A DNA stretch of 64,000 nt from Phyllobacterium pellucidum (GCF_013327855.1 NZ_JABUMX010000007.1:1-64000), one strand, 5' to 3'. Positions 54,153 to 63,807 are shown, counted from the first letter of the stretch. Numbers and translations: made by a program. The notes: generated from the letters alone by a model not told the origin.

Positions 54153-54770
54153 TCACTCTTCCTCGCCGGGATACTGAGACTGTTTCAGCACTCCGGCGAG
54201 ATGAGCGGTGTTGCGGGCGAGCATGGAGATCATTGTCTCGACTTCTTCCGGGATTTCTTCGAGATCAATGAAGTTCGTTGAGCCCATCGCTTCCCCGACC
54301 CAATATGCCACTGCATTGGCAGGAATTGTGAAGCCGACATCGTTGAGGGCCTGAAACACCTCGGCCGAGACATGGTGAGCGCCATCTTCGTTGCCAACAA
54401 TGGCGACAGCCGCCACTTTGCCATACGACACCATCCTCCCCCGATCGTCGGTCTCCTCTAAAAAAGCATCCATCCGTTCCAGGGCCCGCTTGCAGACGCT
54501 CGAGGGCTGTCCCAGCCAGATCGGTGTGCCGATCAGCAGGATATCGGCCTCAAGAACCTTCTCCCTGATTTTCGGCCATGCGTCACCCTCGCCTTCATCC
54601 GATGTCACGCCCGGTTTGATGTCATGATCCGCCAGCCGGATGATCTCCATTTCAACCCCGTGTTTTTTGAACTCTTCCGCGATGAGTTGCAGCAGTCTGC
54701 CTGTCGAGGACGGCTCCGAAGAAGCGGAAGACTTCAGCGTGCTGTTAAAAGCGAAGGCCTTCAGGGTCAT
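54153..54770 (-). CDS. NADPH-dependent FMN reductase / flavodoxin-fold oxidoreductase
   Basis: 205 residues from the ATG at 54770, preceded by AAAGGA. The flavodoxin-fold FMN-binding pattern is visible: AFAFNSTLKSSASSEPSSTGRLL at the phosphate loop, then ADILLIGTPIWLGQPSSVCKRALERMDAF and GKVAAVAIVGNEDGAHHVSAEVFQALNDVGF. It likely reduces FMN, quinones or another small oxidant with NAD(P)H. A promoter-like element one mismatch from the EcfG consensus is upstream (54800-54824). Confidence 0.85.
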   Translation of the reverse strand: MTLKAFAFNSTLKSSASSEPSSTGRLLQLIAEEFKKHGVEMEIIRLADHDIKPGVTSDEGEGDAWPKIREKVLEADILLIGTPIWLGQPSSVCKRALERMDAFLEETDDRGRMVSYGKVAAVAIVGNEDGAHHVSAEVFQALNDVGFTIPANAVAYWVGEAMGSTNFIDLEEIPEEVETMISMLARNTAHLAGVLKQSQYPGEEE

Positions 54771-54799
54771 GAAAATTCCTTTCAATTGACTGTTAACAG

Positions 54800-54824
54800 A
54801 ACGCTGTATTCGAAAAGTCGGTCC
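54800..54824 (-). promoter_or_regulatory. EcfG-like stress promoter candidate for the FMN reductase
   Basis: On the minus strand GGACC (54824-54820), 16 bases, then CGTT (54803-54800): one mismatch in the -35 from GGAAC-N16/17-CGTT. The -10 is 30 bases before the start codon at 54770. Confidence 0.35.
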
Positions 54825-55080
54825 GAGAAGGCCTCGTAGGCAGCCGGGAATTCTCCCGGATAAGGTCTGAAAGGCCCACGAGTTCCTCAACTACAAAAAT
54901 TCTTCGGTCTTTATCAGAGTGCGCTGAACCGAGCAGCGATCGCCCAGCAATTTGACTGGAGCATCGTGGGTATCGTCGGCGCCGCTGCAGAGGGCGTGGC
55001 TTAGCACGATTGGCGGCTCAAAAAATCGGCGCGAAGTCCCGCCCCTCGTCTAGCCCCTTTGTTCGGCGATCGACTCGGCT

Positions 55081-56139
55081 TCAGACAACCAGACTTGCCA
55101 GCGGCACGCTCAGCGACAAAGTGAGCCCGTCGGCCCGCCAGTCGCGCGTAATTGTGCCGCCGAGACCGCGTAGCGCCGCGGTTTCGAGCGTCGTGCCGAA
55201 ACCAGCCCGATCGGGGGCCGGAGAAAGGACGCTGCCACCGCGCTCATCCCACGTCAGATGAAGCTGTTCGTCGGCCGCGGAAACATCGACCGTCAGTTTC
55301 CCTGCCGGAGAAGATAGAGCGCCGTATTTCGCGGCATTCGTCGTCAGCTCATGCAGGAGCAGCGCGAAGGAGGTCAGTGCCTGCCCCGTCAAGGGAGCGT
55401 CCGAGCCGGTGATCGTAATGCGTGAATCGGCGTCATGATCGTGCGGCGCGACAATGGCCTTAAGCAACGCAGTTACGGTGGTGGCGGTCTGTGCACCATC
55501 ACTGTTGCGCGAGAAGTCAGGCAAGGTCAGTTCATGTGCCCGCGCCAATGCGTGCATGCGCGACCTGAGGTCCGTCTCGAGTTCGGCAACGCTTTTGGCG
55601 GGACGGGCGCTCAAGGAGATCAGCCCGGCCGCAAGGGTGAACAGATTTTTGATCCGGTGGTTGATCTCCTGCAGCAGGATGTCCTTGTGGCGCGCTGCCT
55701 CCTTTAGCGCGTCAGCTTGCATCGCCAGCTCGTCCCGCTGCGCTGCCAAATGCTGCCGCTGCCGATAGAGCTCAAAGAAGACGTCGACCTTGCTGCGCAG
55801 GATGTCCGGCTCGATCGGCTTCTGAATGAAATCGACCGCCCCCGCCTCGTAGCCGCGGAACCGTCGCTGATTATCTCCGGTGCCGGCCGTAACGAAAATA
55901 ATCGGAATGCGACGTGTTCGTTCGTTGCCACGCATCAGCTCCGCGAGTTCGAAACCGTTGAGTCCAGGCATCTGAACATCGACAAGTGCCAGCGCGACGT
56001 CATGCTCCAACAGAAGCTCGAGAGCCTCGTCGCCCGACCGGGCCTTCAACAGGAGAATGTCTTCCCGCCGTAACAGCGCCTCCAGCGACAGCAGGTTTTC
56101 CTCAAGGTCGTCGACCAGCAGAAAAGGGACAGGTTCCAT
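55081..56139 (-). CDS. Receiver-HWE/HisKA_2-type histidine kinase
   Basis: 352 residues. Residues 5-120 are a receiver domain with phospho-acceptor Asp54 (LVDVQMPG) and conserved Lys (QKPIEP). Residues 150-225 are a HisKA_2-type dimerisation region with His161 in LQEINHRIKNLFTLAAGLI. Residues 250-350 form a short ATPase domain (LLHELTTNAAKYGALS with the N-box Asn, and GFGTTLETAALRGLGG). It is soluble. It is the last gene of a four-gene operon and likely takes phosphate from, or relays to, the hybrid kinase upstream. Confidence 0.9.
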   Translation of the reverse strand: MEPVPFLLVDDLEENLLSLEALLRREDILLLKARSGDEALELLLEHDVALALVDVQMPGLNGFELAELMRGNERTRRIPIIFVTAGTGDNQRRFRGYEAGAVDFIQKPIEPDILRSKVDVFFELYRQRQHLAAQRDELAMQADALKEAARHKDILLQEINHRIKNLFTLAAGLISLSARPAKSVAELETDLRSRMHALARAHELTLPDFSRNSDGAQTATTVTALLKAIVAPHDHDADSRITITGSDAPLTGQALTSFALLLHELTTNAAKYGALSSPAGKLTVDVSAADEQLHLTWDERGGSVLSPAPDRAGFGTTLETAALRGLGGTITRDWRADGLTLSLSVPLASLVV

Positions 56140-56146
56140 GCTTGCG

Positions 56147-56710
56147 TCAAACCTCTTTCAGATATTGGGCGATTGCCTCAAGCGACATAACCCGGGCGCT
56201 TGGGCACATTTGAATAGCGGCTTCGGGCATCGCAGCGGCAAAGGCGGTTTCGGGGTCCTGGACGAGACCCCTACCGCCTGCGTCGACGACGGCCCGCAGT
56301 CCGGCAGCGCCGTCGTGATTGGCGCCGGTCAGTACGATGGCGATCATCGTGGGGCCATAAGCATCGGCAGCACTCTCGAACAGCACGTCGATCGATGGCC
56401 GAGAAAACAGAACCGGCTCATCGCTCGAAAGCGAGAGACACCTGTCGACTTCGATGAGGAGATGATAGTCCGGCGGCGCAAAATAGATCGTGCCGCCGAC
56501 GATCGGCTGCTTATCCTCGGCCTCCTGTACCGGCAGCACGCATTTGGCCTGGAACAGTTCGGCCATGACGCTGCGCCTGTCTGGCGGTACGTGGACGACC
56601 ACGATGACAGGCAAACGAAAGCTGGCGGGGAGCGCTGTCAGCACGACCGAAAGGGCTTCCACCGCCCCCGCCGACGCACCGATGACGATGGCTTCGGGTT
56701 GAACGGACAT
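56147..56710 (-). CDS. Stand-alone CheB-type methylesterase
   Basis: 187 residues containing only the catalytic domain, without a receiver. The catalytic triad is visible as Ser13 (GASAGAVEAL), His40 (VVHVPPD) and Asp133 (TGANHDGAAGL). Chemotactic CheB proteins need phosphorylation of a receiver for activity; this one, found next to a CheR and a hybrid kinase, probably serves a signalling complex and not flagellar chemotaxis. Its ATG overlaps the cheR stop by one base. Confidence 0.9.
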   Translation of the reverse strand: MSVQPEAIVIGASAGAVEALSVVLTALPASFRLPVIVVVHVPPDRRSVMAELFQAKCVLPVQEAEDKQPIVGGTIYFAPPDYHLLIEVDRCLSLSSDEPVLFSRPSIDVLFESAADAYGPTMIAIVLTGANHDGAAGLRAVVDAGGRGLVQDPETAFAAAMPEAAIQMCPSARVMSLEAIAQYLKEV

Positions 56711-57549
56711 TATTCGGCCCGCCTCTGGTAGATTTTCTCCTCCCGCACGAAGTCGGTGAAAGCGTTGGCGTGGCGAGAAAACCGCAGGTTCTCCTTCGAG
56801 CCAAGCCCCAGGAAACCTTTGCGGACAAGTGAATCCTTGAACAAGCCGAGAGCATGGTCCTGCAGGCCGCTATCGAAGTAGATCATTACGTTGCGGCAGG
56901 AGATGAGATGCATTTCGGCGAATACGGCGTCCGTGACCAGGCTATGGTCGGAAAACACGACGTTCCGGCGCAGCGATTTGTCGAAGGACACGCGGCCATA
57001 GGCCGCCTGATAGTAATCGGACAGCGAGGATTTTCCGCCCGATTTTCGATGGTTCTCGGTAAAGAGCGCCACCCGGTCGAGGGCAAAAATGCCCGCCTCG
57101 GCAGCCTGCAGCGCCTCATGATTGATGTCCGTAGCGTAAAAGATCGTGCGGTCTTCGAGCCCTTCTTCGCGGAACAGGATGACGAGCGAGTAGAGTTCCT
57201 CGCCGGTGCTGCAGCCGGCGATCCAGACCTTGAGTGAAGGATAGGTCCGCAGGTGCGGCACCACCTTCTCACGCATTGCCTTGAAGTAGCCGGGATCGCG
57301 AAACATCTCGCTGACCTGCACGGTCAGGTAGCGCAGGAGCCGCGGCAACAGCGCGGGATCGTGCAACAGGCTCTCCTGCAGCGCGGAGAAGGTCGCAAAG
57401 CCCAGTTGCTGGCGCGCTTGTTTAAGCCTGCGCTTTATCGACGCCATCGCATAGTTGCGGAAATCGTAGTGGTACTTGAGGAACAGGGCCTCAAGCAGGA
57501 GCCGGATCTCGATGTCTTCGATCTTCTCTGGCACGGTGACTTCTGTCAT
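56710..57549 (-). CDS. CheR-type methyltransferase
   Basis: 279 residues. The N-terminal helical domain (RLLLEALFLKYHYDFRNYAMASIKRRLKQARQQLG) precedes the SAM-binding domain with VWIAGCSTGEELYSLVILF, YATDINHEALQAAEAGIF and ISCRNVMIYFD. It would methylate glutamates in a partner protein. The substrate is not obvious because no chemoreceptor is in the window; the coiled-coil of the adjacent hybrid kinase is a candidate (inference). Overlaps the kinase gene by 4 bp. Confidence 0.92.
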   Translation of the reverse strand: MTEVTVPEKIEDIEIRLLLEALFLKYHYDFRNYAMASIKRRLKQARQQLGFATFSALQESLLHDPALLPRLLRYLTVQVSEMFRDPGYFKAMREKVVPHLRTYPSLKVWIAGCSTGEELYSLVILFREEGLEDRTIFYATDINHEALQAAEAGIFALDRVALFTENHRKSGGKSSLSDYYQAAYGRVSFDKSLRRNVVFSDHSLVTDAVFAEMHLISCRNVMIYFDSGLQDHALGLFKDSLVRKGFLGLGSKENLRFSRHANAFTDFVREEKIYQRRAE

Positions 57550-60500
57550 TTGGGCATCCAGACGCGAACCAGCGACAGCAGCTTCTCCACGTCGAGTGGC
57601 TTGGCCATGTAATCGTTGGCGCCGGCCTCGATGCAGCGCTGTTGATCGTCCGGCATGGCCTTGGCGGTGAGCGTGATGATCGGCAGTTTCTTCCAGGCCG
57701 GGTTCTTACGGATCTCGCGGGTAGCGGCGAGCCCGTCCATAACCGGCATCATGACGTCCATCAGCACCAGCTCGATCGGTGCACCGGATTCTTTCTGCAG
57801 TGCTTCGATGGCCTCACGGCCGTTCCGGGCAATATCGACGATGGCGCCACGTGGTTCGAGGATATTGGTGAGCGCGTAGACATTGCGCACGTCGTCCTCG
57901 ACCACGAGTATCCGGCGCCCTTCGAGCAGGGCATCTCGGTTACGGGCCCTGCGGATCATTTTCTGCTGTTCCGCCGGTAGCTCGGCGATGACCTGGTGGA
58001 GGAACAGGCTTACCTCATCGAGCAGGCGTTCGGGGGACTTGGCGCCCTTGATGATGATCGATTTGGAGTAGCGCCGCAGCCTCTGCTCGTCGTGCGCCGA
58101 TAGTTCCCGGCCCGTGTAGACGATGACCGGCGGGAAGGCATAGGCGCTCTCCTGGCTCAGCGTCTCGAGCAACGAGTAGCCCGAAGCATCTGGCAGGGAC
58201 AGGTCCAGCACCATGCAGTCGAAGGTCTGATCCTTCAAAAGGTCGAGGCATTCGGCGGCTGTGCCGGCAGTTTCGGTTTCGACGTCTCCCGCCTTCAGAA
58301 GTTTAGCCACAGCCTCGCGCTGGACTGGATCGTCCTCGACGATCAAGACGCGATGCACACGTTGTGACAGCTTGGTTTCGAGCTTTTGCAGAACCTGTGT
58401 CAACTGTTCGCGTGTCACGGGCTTGGTTGCGAAGCCGACTGCGCCGAGGGAATAGGCGGTTTCGACCTGATCGGTCGCCGACACCACGTGAATGGGGATA
58501 TGACGGGTCTTGACGTCATGCTTGAGCCGGTCGAGGACCGCGAGGCCGGACTGGTCCGGCAGGCCGACATCGAGCACGATAGCGCTTGGCAAGTATTGCT
58601 TGGCGAGCCTCAATGCCTCTTCGGCCGTCCCGGCCACGATGGACTGGAAGCCCATGTCACGCGATACGTCGCGCACGATTGCGGCAAAGGTGTCGTCGTC
58701 CTCGATGACCAGCAAAATGCGCTTGGCGTCCGTCAGCGCATCGCGATCATCATCGACCTTGCGCGACGGACTTGATGGCGCTGCGGGCCGAGGGGCCTCC
58801 GGCTGCTGAAGGCTCAAGGCCACCGGCACGCCCGCCAGCGGCTCTCGGGGCGCGACATTTGCGGAACTGTAGTTTTGGGGAATTGTAATAGTGAATGTGC
58901 TGCCACGCCCCGGCTCGCTCTCTAACCCGATCGTACCACCGAGGAGACGCACCAGCTGTCGCGAGATCGATAGGCCAAGCCCGGTGCCACCATACCGGCG
59001 GCTGATGGTACTATCGGCCTGGTGGAAGGCTTCGAAGACACTGCGCTGCTGCTCTTTGGCGATGCCGATGCCGGTGTCAGACACGGCAAACGCTACATTG
59101 CTGTCGCCGGCGGTATGAATCGAGAGCCGGACTTGTCCAGCTTCGGTGAACTTGATCGCATTGGAGAGCAGGTTCTTGAGCACCTGTTCGAGCCGCTGCG
59201 TATCCGTCTCGATCGTCGCAGGGGCATCCGCAGCAATGTCGATGGCAAAGTCGAGCTTTTTGTCCATGGCGAGAGGCTGGAAGACCTGCCGGAGATTATT
59301 GGCCAGGCGCTCGACCGAGAGCGTCTCGGGGCGGATCTCCTCGTGGCCAGCCTCGATTTTCGACAGATCGAGAATGTCGTTGATGAGGTTCAAAAGATCG
59401 TTGCCCGACGACTGAATCGTCTTGGCGAATTTGACCTGTTCTTCCGTGAGGTTGTCGTCGGGATTGTCAGCGAGCAGCTTGGCGAGAATCAGCGAGGAGT
59501 TGAGTGGCGTGCGCAACTCGTGGGACATGTTGGCGAGGAAGTCCGACTTGTACTGGCTCGCCTGTTCCACCTCGCGCGCCTTGGTTTGCACTTCCGCGTT
59601 GGCGCGTTCGAGATCGTCGCGCTGTCCCTCCAGCTGCTGGGCCTGTTCCTCGAGCTGGGCATTGGTCTGTTCGAGCTCGACCTGCTGCTGCTCAAGGCGA
59701 GCCTGCGATTCTTTCAGGGCGCGGCTCTGCTCCTCCAGCTCCTCGTTCGAGACCCGGAGTTCCTCGGACTGAGTCTGCAACTCCTCGGACTGTCGTTGCG
59801 TCTCTTCGAGGAGGTTTTGCAGTTCGCCCCTATAGTTGGCCGACCGCACAGCGATGGCGACCGCTTCGGAAGCGCGGTCAAGAAGCGCGATGACGCGCTC
59901 GTCTACCGGCTGCAGGAAGCCGAGCTCGATAACCGAATTAACGATGCCGTCGACGCTGCCTGGAAAAATGACCAGATGCTTCGGCTTGTCCTTGCCGAGC
60001 GCGGAGCCGAAAGCCAGGTATCCATCCGGCACCTCGCCGACCACCATGAATCTGGCTTCCGCTACTGCCTGACCGAGCAACCCTTGGCGCGGCTTGAAGG
60101 CGTTCGGAACGCTTGCCTCGTCGGGAACGCCGTAGACAGAGGCGCGCTGAAAGTGACCGCCACCGCCGGTGAAGACGGCGCCGGCAACGGCACCTACATA
60201 GAGCGCCAGATAGTCGAGAATGCTGTTGCCGAGTTGCTCAACAGGTTGGTCTCCCATCATGGCCGAGGTCAATCCGACCTGGCCGTTTTGCAGCCATTCG
60301 TCGCGTCGGCGGGCCAAGGTCGCCCTGCGGATCAGAAAGCCGATCGTGGCGGTCAGGGCAATACCAAGAATCCCTGAAAATAATGTGCTGAGGAAGGCCG
60401 TCTTCTGAGCGCTCGCCATCTCGGCTAGCCGTTGGCGGCGGACTTCGCCCTCCCCGGCCGATATGGCCGCGATTTGTGAGCGGATCCCATCCATTTCGAT

Positions 60501-60974
60501 TTTGCCGCGATCGGAATTGACGATAGCAAGGGCCGCATCCAGACCTTGGGTGCGCCGAAGCTCGTTGGTTTCGGCGAGTTCTGCGAGCTTGGCTTCGACA
60601 TGTTGTCGAAGCGTGACCAGCCTTTGGCCCTGACCCGAGTTGCCAGCGGTGCGCTGGCCGATCTCATCGAGTTTCTTCGGTATGGCCTGAAGCGCCGTGT
60701 TGTACGGCGCCAGATATGTCTCCTTGTTGGTGAGCAGGAAACCACGCTGGCCAGTCTCGGCGTCTTGAACAAGCGACAACAGCTCATCCAGCGTAACAAT
60801 GGCGACGTGCGTTTGCACAACGCGTTCATTGCCTTCGCGCAAGGCCTGAAGATTGAAATAAGCAACAAGCCCGCTAAGGATGAAAAAGACAATCGCGACT
60901 GCGAGGCCAAATGCAACGCCGGGATCGAGGCCCAGGGCGCGCCCGGAAATTTGCGGCATTTGGCTCTGGTTCAT
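57546..60974 (-). CDS. Hybrid histidine kinase with CHASE3-like sensor, GAF-like domain and three receivers
   Basis: 1142 residues. Membrane helices at about 19-42 and 194-216 flank a periplasmic CHASE3-like domain (DELLSLVQDAETGQRGFLLT). A GAF-like domain (about 235-380) is followed by a long coiled coil (385-475). The HisKA domain has His485 (NMSHELRTPLN), and the ATPase domain (590-700) has the N, G1 and G2 boxes. Three receivers follow with Asp802, Asp924 and Asp1073. It is the first gene of the kinase-cheR-cheB-kinase operon. The combination, with CheR/CheB, resembles methylation-tuned sensory complexes of unknown stimulus. Confidence 0.93.
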   Translation of the reverse strand: MNQSQMPQISGRALGLDPGVAFGLAVAIVFFILSGLVAYFNLQALREGNERVVQTHVAIVTLDELLSLVQDAETGQRGFLLTNKETYLAPYNTALQAIPKKLDEIGQRTAGNSGQGQRLVTLRQHVEAKLAELAETNELRRTQGLDAALAIVNSDRGKIEMDGIRSQIAAISAGEGEVRRQRLAEMASAQKTAFLSTLFSGILGIALTATIGFLIRRATLARRRDEWLQNGQVGLTSAMMGDQPVEQLGNSILDYLALYVGAVAGAVFTGGGGHFQRASVYGVPDEASVPNAFKPRQGLLGQAVAEARFMVVGEVPDGYLAFGSALGKDKPKHLVIFPGSVDGIVNSVIELGFLQPVDERVIALLDRASEAVAIAVRSANYRGELQNLLEETQRQSEELQTQSEELRVSNEELEEQSRALKESQARLEQQQVELEQTNAQLEEQAQQLEGQRDDLERANAEVQTKAREVEQASQYKSDFLANMSHELRTPLNSSLILAKLLADNPDDNLTEEQVKFAKTIQSSGNDLLNLINDILDLSKIEAGHEEIRPETLSVERLANNLRQVFQPLAMDKKLDFAIDIAADAPATIETDTQRLEQVLKNLLSNAIKFTEAGQVRLSIHTAGDSNVAFAVSDTGIGIAKEQQRSVFEAFHQADSTISRRYGGTGLGLSISRQLVRLLGGTIGLESEPGRGSTFTITIPQNYSSANVAPREPLAGVPVALSLQQPEAPRPAAPSSPSRKVDDDRDALTDAKRILLVIEDDDTFAAIVRDVSRDMGFQSIVAGTAEEALRLAKQYLPSAIVLDVGLPDQSGLAVLDRLKHDVKTRHIPIHVVSATDQVETAYSLGAVGFATKPVTREQLTQVLQKLETKLSQRVHRVLIVEDDPVQREAVAKLLKAGDVETETAGTAAECLDLLKDQTFDCMVLDLSLPDASGYSLLETLSQESAYAFPPVIVYTGRELSAHDEQRLRRYSKSIIIKGAKSPERLLDEVSLFLHQVIAELPAEQQKMIRRARNRDALLEGRRILVVEDDVRNVYALTNILEPRGAIVDIARNGREAIEALQKESGAPIELVLMDVMMPVMDGLAATREIRKNPAWKKLPIITLTAKAMPDDQQRCIEAGANDYMAKPLDVEKLLSLVRVWMPK

Positions 60975-61302
60975 AGCAGCTCTCGTCAGCGTTAGAGTCC
61001 CCAGAGGGGCGCGAATAATGGAGTCGTCGGACCACTTTCTCCCGGAGGAGCGGGTCAGCCAACGAGCGAAGTTGGATAGCCAAACCGATGTCTTCGCTCA
61101 CTTCCGTTTGGGAACGGTCGCGCCCGCAAAAACGCCGACAGCTATTTGGTGTCAACAGGCAATATCAGACACAGCTCTGACGTGTATAGTATTTTATAGG
61201 TGACGCGAGCAGAAACACCTTTCACCGTAAGGAGGTAGTAGCGGCATCTTCGAACTGTCCAATGGTCAAATCATTCGGATAGAATAGATCGGTTTTGCGA
61301 TA
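60975..61302. other. Intergenic region upstream of the hybrid kinase
   Basis: 328 bp without a supported gene. It should hold the promoter of the signalling operon on the minus strand, but I see no convincing -35/-10 pair. The stretch 61140-61300 is noticeably more AT-rich than its surroundings. No repeat or RNA was recognised. Confidence 0.3.
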
Positions 61303-61662
61303 CTAGTCGCGAGAGGGTTTAGCGGCCCGGGCTGCACGCTCTTCGCTTTCTTCGAGTCGCTCGAGCAGCTCTTTGAACCTGCCATTTGTTGGAAGAGGCG
61401 GGGCACTCGCACTACGCACAACATCTTGGAAACCACGCTGTAAGACCTGGTCTCTTATGTTTTTGCGGCGCTTTTCCTCATCGTCGGTCAATGATCTCGT
61501 CCCTCTAAGCGCATAAGAGATACGGCGAATACAGGTTCCATAGCGAGTAGGGAATTTGATTGATTCGAATTTTGCCCGTTCCGGCCCTACATTTCCGGCC
61601 ATGTATGAAGATGGCCTGCTGTCGGCGCCTTTGCCGATTCCTTCCGTAACCTCTTCCCTCAC
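61303..61662 (-). CDS. Hypothetical protein, charged
   Basis: Up to 119 residues from a GTG at 61662; a later in-frame ATG gives about 99. The sequence is highly charged with a C-terminal helix (RFKELLERLEESEERAARAAK) and Arg/Lys-rich middle (LTDDEEKRRKNIRDQVLQRGF). No family is recognised and no good ribosome site is seen, so expression is uncertain. It diverges from the dehydrogenase gene at 61754. Confidence 0.4.
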   Translation of the reverse strand: MREEVTEGIGKGADSRPSSYMAGNVGPERAKFESIKFPTRYGTCIRRISYALRGTRSLTDDEEKRRKNIRDQVLQRGFQDVVRSASAPPLPTNGRFKELLERLEESEERAARAAKPSRD

Positions 61663-61753
61663 CTTGATATTTTTTCTGCCCCCTCTAGTGCTGGGCGCGT
61701 AAAGGCTTTAGCGTCCGGGCTCCCCTTATCTCCCTCATAACAAGAGACGATCC

Positions 61754-63058
61754 ATGGCCGAGTCTTCCCCGTTTGCCCGGTTTATTGCCTTTGTCAGCAG
61801 AGGCATTGCTGCCATTCGACATTCTGGGGATGGCGAGCGAGCGCCTGTCTATGGCACAGCGCCGGCCATTCCGGAGGCCAAGCCGCAAGGGAGGATACCG
61901 ACGTTGAAGATGCCGACGGCGAAGGGCTGGGAAGGCGAGCATAAGCCGACGGCCGCCGCGGGGCTAAAGGTCAATGCCTTTGCGCGCGGCCTGGTGCATC
62001 CCCGCAACATATATGTGCTGCCCAATGGCGACGTGCTCGTGGCTGAATCGATGGGCGAGACAGGAAATCCACGCACCTTCTTCGACCATGCCATGTTGGC
62101 CACTATGCAGAGGGCGCGCGCTTCGGGCGATAGCCCCAACCGTGTGACCCTGCTGCGCGATGCCGACGGCGACGGGGTGGCTGAGGAAAGTCACGCCTAT
62201 ATCGAGAACGTGCGGCAGCCCTTTGGCATCGCGCTCGTCGGGGAGACGCTTTATGTCGGTGCCAGCGACGCGCTTCTGGCCTATCCTTACGAGGCGGGCG
62301 CGACCAGAATCTCCAAACCATCCAGAAAGCTAATGGATCTGGTGCCCGGCGGGCATTGGACGCGCAATCTGATTGCCAGCAAGGATGGCACCAAGCTTTA
62401 CGTGGCCGTGGGGTCTTTGAGCAATATCGCCGACGCGGGCATGGCCGCCGAAGAAAACCGCGCCTGCATTCACGAATATGACCTCACATCGGGGCGGTCC
62501 CGCATTTTTGCGGGTGGACTGCGCAATCCCGTGGGCATGGCCTGGGAGCCCGAGAAAGGGATGCTTTGGACAGTCGTCAATGAGCGTGACGGGCTCGGCG
62601 ATGAAACGCCGCCTGACTATCTGACATCGGTGAGCGACGGCGGGTTTTACGGCTGGCCCTATTGCTATTGGAACCGGGTGGTGGACGATCGGGTGCCGCA
62701 GGATCCCGCCAAAGTGGCCTTGGCGCTGCAGCCCGATTATGCGCTGGGCGGTCATACGGCATCGCTAGGTCTTTGCTGGCTACCCGAGAGCACACTGCCG
62801 GGCTTTCCGCCGGGCATGGCCATCGGTCAGCACGGATCCTGGAACCGCTCGAAGCTCTCGGGCTACAAGCTGGCATTCGTCGCCTTCGAGAAGGGCAAGC
62901 CCGTGGGAATGCCACGAGATATTCTCACCGATTTCCTGTCGCCGGATGAGAAATATTCCTATGGCCGCCCGGTCGGAGTGGCGCTGGCGGCAGACGGCGC
63001 TGTGTTGATGGCGGACGATGTGGGCGACGTCATCTGGCGCGTTAAAGGCGCGGAGTGA
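61754..63058 (+). CDS. Sorbosone dehydrogenase-like (PQQ-dependent sugar dehydrogenase family) protein
   Basis: 434 residues. Six-bladed beta-propeller features of glucose/sorbosone dehydrogenases: FARGLVHPRNIYVLPNGDVLVAES, RVTLLRDADGDGVAEE, RQPFGIALVGETLYVG, IFAGGLRNPVGMAWEPEKGMLWTVVNERD, and AIGQHGSWNRS near the end. The N-terminus has no clear Sec signal but a moderately hydrophobic segment (FARFIAFVSRGIAAI), so location is uncertain. It probably oxidises a sugar or aldose derivative using PQQ; some family members are not quinoproteins. Confidence 0.85.
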   Translation: MAESSPFARFIAFVSRGIAAIRHSGDGERAPVYGTAPAIPEAKPQGRIPTLKMPTAKGWEGEHKPTAAAGLKVNAFARGLVHPRNIYVLPNGDVLVAESMGETGNPRTFFDHAMLATMQRARASGDSPNRVTLLRDADGDGVAEESHAYIENVRQPFGIALVGETLYVGASDALLAYPYEAGATRISKPSRKLMDLVPGGHWTRNLIASKDGTKLYVAVGSLSNIADAGMAAEENRACIHEYDLTSGRSRIFAGGLRNPVGMAWEPEKGMLWTVVNERDGLGDETPPDYLTSVSDGGFYGWPYCYWNRVVDDRVPQDPAKVALALQPDYALGGHTASLGLCWLPESTLPGFPPGMAIGQHGSWNRSKLSGYKLAFVAFEKGKPVGMPRDILTDFLSPDEKYSYGRPVGVALAADGAVLMADDVGDVIWRVKGAE

Positions 63059-63144
63059 CAACGAAACCTTCCCCGGTGTTTGAACGCATTCGCCCTGATA
63101 CTACATTCGGCATTCGGCCTAGGATGCGCGCATCAGAGAATCCC

Positions 63145-63807
63145 TCAATCTGCCAGCATGTAATCTGCCACGCTGTAGCAATGGCTCGCCTGATAGGCGT
63201 TCCGCCCCCGGTTCATATGCGTAAGGTTGAACGTGCGAATGGCGCTCACCACGCGGCGGCTGGCAAGGAACTGTCGAGTCGAGACAGAGCCGTGCACATT
63301 GATGCCGAAAATGTCCGCACCACGCGGGAAGAAATAACTGACATGCTCCGGCATCGTGACACTTTGCTCGAGAAAGGGTTCGTCCACTCGGCTCGGCGTG
63401 GCTGAACGATCTGTGGTGAAATCCGAAAGATGCACGATGAATCTGGCGCGGATGTCTTCGCCGTGGGCATAGAGCGTGAAAAGCTCCATCCAGCTTGCAT
63501 TGACGCGTACGAGCGGCTTATCCGAAGTTGACGGCAGACAGGAAACCGACCAGTAGTAGCGCTCGGTCCTGCGCGGTATCGGAATGCAGTTTGCACCGTA
63601 GAGTCCGAGAAGCGCCAGTACTTCCCCTGCTTGCGGGCGACCAAGGAGCTTCTCAAAGCGGGCGACATATTTGAAGCGCTGTTCCAAGGACTCCGAGCGG
63701 TCGCTCGTGTCTGGCAAGTCAATCTTGCCCGCTATCCAGTCGCGCTGCTGTTCAAGGTCAAGGAATTGCCGCACGCCAACGGTTCTCGGGCTTGAGGTCG
63801 CACCCAT
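63145..63807 (-). CDS. Hypothetical protein of unknown family
   Basis: 220 residues without signal peptide or membrane helix. Features include RFKYVARFEKLLGRPQAGEVLALLGLYG, RRTERYYWSVSCLPS, LVRVNASWMELFTLY and a C-terminal LTHMNRGRNAYQASHCYSVADYMLAD. The frame has consistent codon use and a plausible ATG, so it is probably a real gene. I do not recognise it. It converges with the dehydrogenase gene. Confidence 0.6.
   Translation of the reverse strand: MGATSSPRTVGVRQFLDLEQQRDWIAGKIDLPDTSDRSESLEQRFKYVARFEKLLGRPQAGEVLALLGLYGANCIPIPRRTERYYWSVSCLPSTSDKPLVRVNASWMELFTLYAHGEDIRARFIVHLSDFTTDRSATPSRVDEPFLEQSVTMPEHVSYFFPRGADIFGINVHGSVSTRQFLASRRVVSAIRTFNLTHMNRGRNAYQASHCYSVADYMLAD

Noticed and set aside
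59022..60377. Plus-strand open frame of 451 codons
   Set aside because: Antisense to the hybrid kinase; Leu-rich stretches are the complement of the kinase coiled coil.
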